A stretch of DNA of 64,000 bases from Letharia columbiana (lineage: Eukaryota > Ascomycota > Lecanoromycetes > Lecanorales > Parmeliaceae), in the NCBI RefSeq assembly GCF_014066305.1, contig NW_023501081.1, positions 124,001 through 188,000 on the forward strand. The letters run 5' to 3'. The position numbers were made by a program, and so were the translations under genes. The first letter of the stretch is position 1. The number at the start of each line of letters is the position of its first letter. Below are positions 56,901 to 64,000 of this stretch, one piece after another. The notes beneath the pieces are model-generated. The model worked only from the letters and a program-made list of their open reading frames with translations, ran no database searches and had not been told where the DNA came from.

Positions 56901-57859
56901 TGCATGCCTGCTTGAATGACTACACCACCGATCAACGAGGTGACGTTGGCTCTTTGATCCGCTTGGAAGCCATTGATGCCACTGCTGTTGTCTTGAAGAA
57001 GGAACTCCTAAGTATGAGCGAGAGACAAGACATAGCAGCGAGGATCTGTGGCCTTGCCGTGGAGAAGCTGGACAAGGTTCGATTCCGAGCTTGGGATTGC
57101 TTGCAAGCCAACTGGGAAGTCTTTAGCTTGGACTCTAAACCACAGACGTACGTAAAGTATTGTCTTGCTACGTAACGTCGTACTAATTGTTGTAAAAGCT
57201 TAATATCTGACATCTCGCAAACATCGACAAGCGAGTACTTTCTGCAACTTTTGTTCTTATGCTCTCACCACTTGACACAAGGTTGGATCAGGAAGCCACT
57301 TCTAGAAGGCTATGTCACATCAGGAGGAGCAGGCTCTGAGTCACTTCTGGGAGCGTCAAGAGCAGCTTTTGTATTCTATACCGAGTCTTCGGATCTGGCA
57401 ACATTAACTGTGCTCTGCACATATCTGACTGACATCATCCGAGAAAACATCTTCAACGACAGACTTGCTATGTCTACTTTGGAGTTCGTTGCCTTCCTCT
57501 TTGAAGCAGGCGTGCTGCAGCGGCTACGAGATCGAGATTTCGCATGGAGAAGACTCTTTACCGAGGTGCGAAAGGCGCATTTCAAATCCGGCAATGTCCA
57601 GAAGATCGAAGCAGCTGTTAAGATATATGCGGGCATGATGGCAGTGCCCAGGGTGAGGACAGAGGTTCAAGAAAAGCTATGCAGTATGCTTTTGCACCCA
57701 TATCCCAAGGTCCGCAATGCGGCTGCTGATGCGCTGCTTATTGTGACTGAGGATGAGAGCTTGATGGGAGTCAATTGGTCGAAACCGCAGGCGGGAATGA
57801 AGGTAGTCGTCCGTTCTTTCCAGGCCAAAGTTGGTGTTCAACCCGCTTTTGCTTCATAG
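53998..57859 (+). CDS. tubulin-specific chaperone D (cofactor D)
   Basis: Exons 53998-54186, 54250-56824, 56874-57147 and 57199-57859; introns of 63, 49 and 51 nt, phases consistent; 1232 residues, the usual size of the family. Text characteristic of cofactor D includes FQEWPQLLDPHL, LVHVSTHHLSLPSKAREAAGTLLVRL, DTSVRLAASKALSVIA, DAACFGLWALARRYS, NIRRGASAALQEMIGRHP and LHACLNDYTTDQRGDVGSLIRLEA. The protein is a solenoid of HEAT/ARM-like helices that binds beta-tubulin during alpha/beta-tubulin assembly and disassembly (Alp1 in fission yeast, Cin1 in budding yeast). Intron 1 was chosen at CTG/GTACGC rather than the stronger-looking GTGAGT downstream because only the former keeps frame. The last 20 codons and stop lie in a tandem duplication. 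Confidence 0.9.
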
Positions 57860-58078
57860 AGAAAGGCATCACTGCGTATCTGTTGGAGTCTTTCGAGGGG
57901 TACAAGCCTTAACAGGCCGGCCATTCGATTCAGAGAATTGAAGATAGTCGTCCGTTCTTTCCAGGCCAAAGTTGGTGTTCAACCCGCTTTTGCTTCATAG
58001 AGAAAGGCATCACTGCGTATCTGTTGGAGTCTTTCGAGGGGTACAAGCCTTAACAGGCCGGCCATTCGATTCAGAGAA
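57800..58078. repeat. 141-bp tandem duplication over the cofactor D stop
   Basis: Two nearly identical copies at about 57800-57940 and 57941-58078 with a 141-bp period (landmark TAGTCGTCCGTTC at 57804 and 57945). Each has the last coding bases, the TAG stop and 3' flank of cofactor D. Only a base or so differs (AAGGTAG and AAGATAG), so the event is recent. The second copy is outside the coding region. Confidence 0.85.
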
Positions 58079-58387
58079 GAGCTCACGGCCCTAGAATTAT
58101 GTATCTGTATGAGCTTGATGCCATTGACAACCGCACTCGTAGTGGGATGAAACCCTCCAATATCGTTACTTCACCTTCATTGCCTTACCAAATCAAGAAC
58201 CATCTGCTCTGGATTCATGACAATGGCTGACGAGAGGCAAGCGCCAAGACTGCCACCTTTCAAAAATTAGTGAAATCATTTGCCGAAGTTTTGGCCGATA
58301 CAACATACAACATACAGCATACAAGAAAGGACTGCGGATGCTCTAGCCGATTCAAGCTTCCACGAATCCCACTCGCCTGCCAACACC

Positions 58388-59131
58388 ATGGCTCCCACCC
58401 CCTCATCCTCCATGGATCAACATCATCCCTTAACAATTGCCTCTGCCTCCAACCCCACCTCCAACCCCGCCCCCTCCGCTGCCCGCATCCGCGAGAACCA
58501 ACGCCGTTCCCGAGCCCGCCGGAAAGAATATCTGCAAGAATTGGAGCATAAGCTTACAAAGTGTGAACAGGCGGGAGTCAGAGCTAGTGTGGATATACAG
58601 CTTGCAGCTAGAGGGGTGGCGGAGGATAATAAGAGGCTCAAGGAGGAGAACAGGAGATTGAAGGAAGAAGGGGAGAAATTGAGGAGGGAGAATGAGAGGA
58701 TGAGGGCGAATCTGGATGGGAACCAGCAAGAACGTGCGGGAGCTTCAAAAGGGGGAAAATCCGTGGCTGGAGCATCATCTCATGGAATCCAAGATGCAGA
58801 AGCCGAGGCTCCTTCTCAGTTGCGAGATTCCACAGACCGTCAGCAGCCGACCACTAGGACCGAGGGCGAAGAGATCTACACACAGCTTACTCCAATCCCG
58901 ACAGAATCATCATCGGAAGTCTCGTGCATCCGCCAAAACGATCAGATGGTACTGGGTGACGATACTTCATCCTGCGAATACGCAGCGCACATCATCACCA
59001 GCATGAGAGCGGATATCAGCACTGATGATGTACGAGCTGATCTAGGTTGTGGTGGCGATATCAGAGAATGGCGAAAGTGCAAGGTGGATAATTCGAAGCT
59101 TTTCGTTGCTGTGGATCGGTATACTGGATGA
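58388..59131 (+). CDS. bZIP transcription factor
   Basis: The frame is open from 58280; the ATG at 58388 (MAPTPSSSMDQ) is preferred and gives 247 residues. The basic region ARIRENQRRSRARRKEYLQELE has the N-x7-R signature and is followed by a short zipper and a long charged helix (EDNKRLKEENRRLKEEGEKLRRENERM). This belongs to a group of short filamentous-fungal bZIP proteins with RENQRRSRARR basic regions, regulators of unknown targets. The C-terminus is polar with a few Cys (SSEVSCIRQ, LGCGGDIREWRKC). Intronless in this model. Confidence 0.78.
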   Translation: MAPTPSSSMDQHHPLTIASASNPTSNPAPSAARIRENQRRSRARRKEYLQELEHKLTKCEQAGVRASVDIQLAARGVAEDNKRLKEENRRLKEEGEKLRRENERMRANLDGNQQERAGASKGGKSVAGASSHGIQDAEAEAPSQLRDSTDRQQPTTRTEGEEIYTQLTPIPTESSSEVSCIRQNDQMVLGDDTSSCEYAAHIITSMRADISTDDVRADLGCGGDIREWRKCKVDNSKLFVAVDRYTG

Positions 59132-59863
59132 GTAGGGGACAAAACAATGTTGCAATCCTCGGCTTCGACGTGCGTGCTGTGCTCGGCGGTACATTGTGAT
59201 GATTGGAATCATTCGCGGCCTGCCCTTGAACGAATTTTATCTCCGACAGACCCCTTCAGCAGGTACGTAATGATAAGACTTGAGGCTGTCTTCTGCAAAA
59301 TCCTTAGCAATGGTCCGATCACGCGGTAATCTGAATGACAGTACATGCAAGCTTTCGGACAGTGATAGCGGAGTCATCGAACGGAGCGGAGCAACTTCAG
59401 TAAACAACCACGGATGTTCCAATGCTATAAATTGGCCTATTGCTGCTGTTTTTAGAAGTTCCCGATGACCTACATTGGGGCTTGCATTCCTCACATGCCT
59501 AAATGCGGAATCTCTTGGCACACACAGAGAGTTTTCTTCAAGGAGCTCGCGCCAAATATTTGGCATTGTCTTCCAAGATCTTACCATGGCCCTAGCCACG
59601 AGAGAAAGAAAACTTACGACCACGATGGGTGCACAAAGGACAATATCTGTGTGCGGCCGCGTAGCGCCCGTGATTGCATGGCTGTTTGCGGCGGATGAAA
59701 TGGGGGGCAAAAGACAATCTTCTTTCAAAGGGGGCTCTCCGACCACGCGGCTACTATCAAACCCGATCCACTTCTCTCCTCTACGAAGTTCTGTTCAGCT
59801 TCAGAAGTACTGTTGTTCGTGCGACACTGGAAGGGGGAAGAGAACAAGCAATATTTGGCAAAA
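59132..59863. other. intergenic, nothing recognised
   Basis: Gap before the Ulp1-like genes. A minus-strand frame (59746-59237) of 169 residues has no recognisable domain and is not called. Confidence 0.35.
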
Positions 59864-60968
59864 ATGACACGTAGTAAAGCAGGGCAGAATCCTCCCACAC
59901 GAGACTCAGCAGACGTACCCGTCCATGAAGCCACACCAGTGATTAGGGATGGGCCAGAAGGATATTCCGAGGACGGGTCAATCAGACGGTCTGAGAAAGA
60001 CAAAATCAAGGAACCGTCTGCAGACTCTGCAAATACGTCGGGCAAAAGTAAAGCTAAGAGTTACAGGGGACAAGACACTGTGACGGGCAGATTTGGATCG
60101 GGCAAAAGGACCAGCCCGGACTCGCCCAGAACGATCAAAGACAATCTCGCCCTCAGCTCATCGCGATTTGGCTCTCCGTTCGCATATCCATCTTACCAGA
60201 ACCAGCATGATTTTTTCAAGGGGCTTCTCCCCGAAAGCACGTGTATTGTATTCGACCAAGTCGTTGCCGAAGCGTCAACCCTAAGAGAGCGCCTATTGGC
60301 AGGTGGTGCTCTCACGAATGATGGTAGCAACGGCCAATTTTGCGTCCTCAAGGAACGCGAGTTCCCTAGCATAAATTCCGACTCTAGCAAAGAAAGCAAA
60401 CACGACGACTCGAAGTTGCAATTCTACTGCTTTGGACCTAGTGGTGATGACGAATTGGAGCTTCCTCTGTTTGTTGACCCTTCAGCTGCAGCCAATCGTC
60501 GGACTTACGTTGTTGGGGATAATTTTGTCGACTCCATCGACTCGAGCGATCCTTCATCCACGACAAGCGAAAGTTCCAAAGCTGGCAAGAGTCTCGAGGC
60601 TCGCCGCGTCAGGAACTCCAAAACCGGCGAGGTTGAATACTTCGTTGTGAACAATGGCTTGGATATTTTCTCCATTAACGGCATAGATGTGGGCCCTACC
60701 ACGAGAGCTGGACCTCTTCCAGACTTTGCGGTACTCGAACATGGACACTTTTCTATCTTTTGGTGGCGCACGGCTGCTGCCTTGGACTATATACCAGTAA
60801 GAGGATCCATGCTATGTCCCCTGGGCGCTTGAAGAAAGCTAATGATTTCTGCAGAGTCACAAACGCAAACGCCAGTCTGAGCACAGCGACGGAGAATCAT
60901 TTAGAAAGGCCTTCAAAGGCGCTACCGGTAAGCCCTGCGACATCAGAAGCCTGCGTAGGCTAGTATAG
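59864..60968 (+). CDS. N-terminal partner of Ulp1-like protease gene, function unknown
   Basis: The frame is open from 59813; the ATG at 59864 (MTRSKAGQ) is preferred. Exon 59864-60796 and exon 60855-60968 across a 58-nt intron (GTAAGA...TCTGCAG), phase 0; 348 residues. The N-terminal third is polar and charged. Then come FFKGLLPESTCIVFDQVVAEAS and LEARRVRNSKTGEVEYFVVNNGLDIFSING, ending with LEHGHFSIFWWRTAAALDYIP and a basic stretch (HKRKRQSEHSD). Only 17 bp separate its stop from the ATG of the protease-like gene, so the two may be one gene whose last intron I could not phase; a GTAAGC at 60928 is a candidate donor. No family named. Confidence 0.5.
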
Positions 60969-60985
60969 GATCTGTAAGCTCATAG

Positions 60986-63511
60986 ATGCCAGACCCTTCG
61001 CACAATTCGCAAGTGTTTCCAGAGTCGAAAAGTTGGCTCGATGAATATCGTCGCCGCGTAGAGTTATGTGAAGAAAGGCCTATTAAGTACACATCTTCAA
61101 TAACAGATCTCCATCCACCGCACCAGCAAAGAGACGACGAAATGCGCGACATCGACGTCATACTTGCCATTGGCGCCGTTTGGCTCGGCCTGATGAATGC
61201 GAATATTGATTTTGCATATGCTAATTCAGATCTATTTTCCTTCGCGCGGAGCATGCGAATGGTCGGGATGCATGCTATCAAAGGGACTAATCCTTTCCTC
61301 ATGCCCTTGATCTTCAGCAAGGAGTTAGAAGCCCTGTCCCCTGAATTAGGCGAAGATACAGCAGAGCCCCTAGAGCCCGTATTCAGCGTGTTTCAACGAG
61401 GCGAAGAGCAGAAGAACCAAGAGAACGTTGTTGCAGCCAAAAAAGCACAGCAGAAAGATCCTGGCAACAAGAATAAGCCCCCGCTCTCACTCGAGGATCA
61501 AAATATGGAGAATAAAAGGTACAAGGGTGACATCGGCCACTTCGTACTAGCCATTGCCGAGAAGGTCAATAGGGATGGGCCCAATACCATCAAGGATATT
61601 CAGATGAAGAAAGCTCTCGTGCGATTGAGATTTATGGATAGCGCCGAAGGACTTTTAGACAAAGGATTGATTCGACGTGTCGCAAGAAATATTGTCAGAA
61701 ATGCAGGGTGGCTTGGCGACATCTGGCCTTCCTTCGATCCGAATGAGGAAGACTGGGTGGACGTACTTGGACAGTCAGTGAACAGGTGCGGGGAGCATAC
61801 CGTTTTGAATGCATGGGCTTACATGCTTGAAATTCCACTGGCTACGACGCGAAAAGGAGCATTAGCAAAAGCGTCTTATGAAGACATAAGACGAATGATT
61901 GGCCTAGCGCTTCGAGGGCAGCTTGACAGCTTGACTATCCGAGCCTGGATGCAGCATTACAAGTTTGCAATCGGTGAGCCTTTGTCTCGGCTTCAGCAAA
62001 CCCAGAAACAGAACCCGGATTTGCCGAACAAACTTCGGTACATGCAGACTGTAGCATTGAATGAAAAGGCTTTCAATGAGATCGTTGATGATATGCACAC
62101 GCAGGAACAGGCTGCTAATCGAGATCATGCAAGGATTTGGGGCGCTGTATCCGTACCACCAGGATGCGCCACGACCCAGCAATCAGGGCATGCTCCTGAG
62201 GTCGCGACCGGACTCACATTGCCACTTCCTGGTCAAGGTTCAGCTGCAGGTTCTTCAGACATCTGCGGTGGTTCAGATAGTTCCTCAGGTTCTTCAGACG
62301 CTTCCGGTGATTCAGGTAGTTCCTCGGGTTCTGCGGACACACCTCCACCACCACCGGCTTCTCTTCAAACCCCAGGAACCTGGAAGGAAAGCTTGGTCCG
62401 AGGTCTCGCTAGTCACAAAGCCTTGAGAGCGAAGAACCCCCGGACTACCAAAGGCGCGCTGAAAGACGCTACAATCATAAGGGACCCCTCAAACATGGCC
62501 GATTACGAGGTAATACTTGGCATAGCGCCCATTTGGGAAAGTCTCAAGCGTCTCAGGCGTGCAGACTTCGATTTCACTTATGCTGGGATGGACATTTTCT
62601 CGCCTGGGGGTAAACAGGAAGAAGTTGGCGCAGTTGGAGGGTGGAGCAGATTCATCATGCCGTTGTTCTTTTCTTCCACAACATCTGAAGCGCTTGAGGA
62701 TCAAGTCAAGGGCCAAGAGAGAATCCACCCTGCTGGCCATCTTCTGCTCTGTGTGGCTGAGTTGGTTGACGCCCGTCCGATGACAGTTCAATTACGAATA
62801 TTTGACAGTAGAAGGGGAACGGTAACAGAGGAACAGATTGCGCTAAGCGCTGAAGAAATCATCAATCATTCTCGCTGGCTTGGTTCGGCTGGACCTGGGA
62901 TTCAGGTCTTATACAGACCCTGCATCTGGAACCGAGTCCCTCAACAGGTGGGTATCAATACCTGTGGACTGCATGTCATCTTCAATGCTTGGGCAACCAT
63001 GCTTGGGATCCCCATACATCCGGAAATTTTGCGCCGGGGGCGATCCCGCGAAGAAGAGAACGATGCCACCGACCAAAATTTTTTAGCACAAGGTCTCGAA
63101 ATCGTCAATCTTGCCCTCGAGGGCTTCATGGATTCGACCACCATACAAGCCTTCTTCAACGTCTACGGCTACTGCGTCGAGCAACGCTTTCGCGATCCTG
63201 CACGTTCCGTCATATCAGTCGATGCAATCGGAATGAACCAGGACAAGTTCGGCCGCACCCTGCGGAAAAGAGTCTGGAGCAGCAAACTTGAGTACGCGGG
63301 GGCTATAAAGGAGACGTTTCCGGATGCAACTATGGCGGGATTGATGGCGCAAGGGTTGAGTAGGGACCAAGCGTGGACGGCTCTGGCGATCGCTGGTGGG
63401 AACTCGGATGGGGCTTTCCACTGGCACTATGCACAGGATGTTGCTGGAGAGCTGCCGAAGCCTGAGGAAGCGTTGTCGCCGAAGACGCCGGATTGGGGGC
63501 GAGAATCTTGA
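60986..63511 (+). CDS. tandem Ulp1-like (C48-type) cysteine protease-like protein
   Basis: Intronless frame of 841 residues with two related domains. Domain 1 (about 45-370): IDVILAIGAVWLGL, then GDIGHFVLAIAE (His), LRFMDSAEG (Asp), and GQSVNRCGEHTVLNAWAYMLEIP (Gln and Cys). Domain 2 (about 500-780): YEVILGIAPIWESL, HPAGHLLLCVAELV, LRIFDSRRG, and PQQVGINTCGLHVIFNAWATMLGIP. The order His-Asp-Gln-Cys is that of Ulp1/SENP peptidases, which process SUMO or related modifiers. The linker has Ser/Gly repeats (SSGSSDASGDSGSSSGS). The match is distant; activity is inferred from motif order only. It may extend into the gene just upstream. Confidence 0.6.
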   Translation: MPDPSHNSQVFPESKSWLDEYRRRVELCEERPIKYTSSITDLHPPHQQRDDEMRDIDVILAIGAVWLGLMNANIDFAYANSDLFSFARSMRMVGMHAIKGTNPFLMPLIFSKELEALSPELGEDTAEPLEPVFSVFQRGEEQKNQENVVAAKKAQQKDPGNKNKPPLSLEDQNMENKRYKGDIGHFVLAIAEKVNRDGPNTIKDIQMKKALVRLRFMDSAEGLLDKGLIRRVARNIVRNAGWLGDIWPSFDPNEEDWVDVLGQSVNRCGEHTVLNAWAYMLEIPLATTRKGALAKASYEDIRRMIGLALRGQLDSLTIRAWMQHYKFAIGEPLSRLQQTQKQNPDLPNKLRYMQTVALNEKAFNEIVDDMHTQEQAANRDHARIWGAVSVPPGCATTQQSGHAPEVATGLTLPLPGQGSAAGSSDICGGSDSSSGSSDASGDSGSSSGSADTPPPPPASLQTPGTWKESLVRGLASHKALRAKNPRTTKGALKDATIIRDPSNMADYEVILGIAPIWESLKRLRRADFDFTYAGMDIFSPGGKQEEVGAVGGWSRFIMPLFFSSTTSEALEDQVKGQERIHPAGHLLLCVAELVDARPMTVQLRIFDSRRGTVTEEQIALSAEEIINHSRWLGSAGPGIQVLYRPCIWNRVPQQVGINTCGLHVIFNAWATMLGIPIHPEILRRGRSREEENDATDQNFLAQGLEIVNLALEGFMDSTTIQAFFNVYGYCVEQRFRDPARSVISVDAIGMNQDKFGRTLRKRVWSSKLEYAGAIKETFPDATMAGLMAQGLSRDQAWTALAIAGGNSDGAFHWHYAQDVAGELPKPEEALSPKTPDWGRES

Positions 63512-63654
63512 CATTGTAACCGGACCACGGCGGGCCGATAGATCACGGACTCTTTTGGCATGGACAAGGAGTGCCACTCATGTACCGTTTATTTAGACGC
63601 AGATGTTTCGCAACTCTTCAGTTTCTCGGCACTGTGTCAATTCATCCTTCAATC

Positions 63655-63780
63655 AATCATTCATCCATCCATCCATCCATCCATCCATCCATCCATCCAT
63701 CCATCCATCCATCCATCCATCCATCCATCCATCCATCCATCCATCCATCCATCCATCCATCCATCCATCCATCCATCCAT
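63655..63780. repeat. (ATCC)n microsatellite
   Basis: About 30 uninterrupted ATCC units; the frames encode poly-(IHPS) on one strand and poly-(DGWM) on the other and are not genes. 63512-64000 otherwise holds no gene; a few short TACC repeats occur near 63957-63972. Confidence 0.9.
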
Positions 63781-64000
63781 TCGTACCCCCCTTCATGCTC
63801 CGCCTTAATACTCTTCACGGTGCAAGTATTCCAAACCCCCCAAAATCCAGCCCATCTACTCACCCAGAGCACTCTAAGGTAACCCTAATGTGTTTTTCCT
63901 TTTTCTTTCCATCTTTGCTTCTCATCATCACAGTCCCCAGCTCCTCCATCCATATACCTACCTACCTACCTAAACCACGACTCATCATCGCGCAGCCTCT

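Noticed and set aside
63560..63882. Frames with IHPS or DGWM repeats
   Set aside because: Translations of the ATCC microsatellite.
1..64000. CRISPR arrays, bacterial operons, rRNA or tRNA genes
   Set aside because: The repeats are eukaryotic microsatellites, minisatellites and transposon ends; genes have spliceosomal introns. No tRNA or rRNA was recognised by eye, though a dedicated scan was not possible.

Overview
The window looks like nuclear DNA of a filamentous ascomycete (Pezizomycotina). Genes carry short introns of about 45-105 nt with GTAAGT-like donors and CTRAC-like branch sites. The gene content is typical: F-box, SAT4-type membrane protein, Zn2Cys6 and bZIP regulators, epoxide hydrolase, secreted hydrolase, LEA-like protein. 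An AT-rich block (about 30.2-37.1 kb) shows the CpA-depleted, TpA-rich signature of repeat-induced point mutation (RIP). I cannot name the species.

Layout. 0-8.5 kb is gene-poor: a small secreted-type ORF, a Cys/Pro/Thr-rich candidate with unresolved exons, a 23-bp inverted repeat and an F-box protein. 8.9-14.5 kb, minus strand, holds four diverged genes of the eIF5A/HEX-1 fold (A-D). B, C and D share two intron positions and phases; B and C code for exactly 209 residues each; D has an in-frame TGA. None keeps a recognisable hypusine loop or a C-terminal SRL signal. This array is the most interesting content of the window.

15-29.9 kb: Ppg1-type phosphatase, a small conserved membrane protein, a wax-synthase-like acyltransferase, an LEA-like protein, a decayed Cys-rich secreted protein, a secreted alpha/beta hydrolase, a glycine-zipper/RS-tail protein and a Lys-rich protein with a 99-bp internal duplication and a frame break.

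30-45.4 kb is the repeat compartment: RIP-mutated DNA, a 4.1-kb element with 30-bp terminal inverted repeats and TA target duplications, a fold-back MITE, long inverted arms with a ~200-bp minisatellite (34.96-36.65 kb and 42.19-44.19 kb), and homopolymer-garbled stretches that look like sequence or assembly trouble. An intact epoxide hydrolase and a secreted thaumatin-like candidate lie between the arms. A ubiquitin C-terminal hydrolase gene beside the right arm is broken by garbled sequence.

46.5-63.5 kb returns to ordinary gene-dense DNA: a PHD-finger protein, a six-exon SAT4-family membrane protein, a Zn2Cys6 regulator divergent from tubulin cofactor D, a bZIP factor, and two adjacent genes of a Ulp1-like cysteine-protease type, the second with two protease-like domains in tandem. 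An (ATCC)n tract follows. Exon structures were built by hand from reading frames and splice signals and have not been tested against transcripts.
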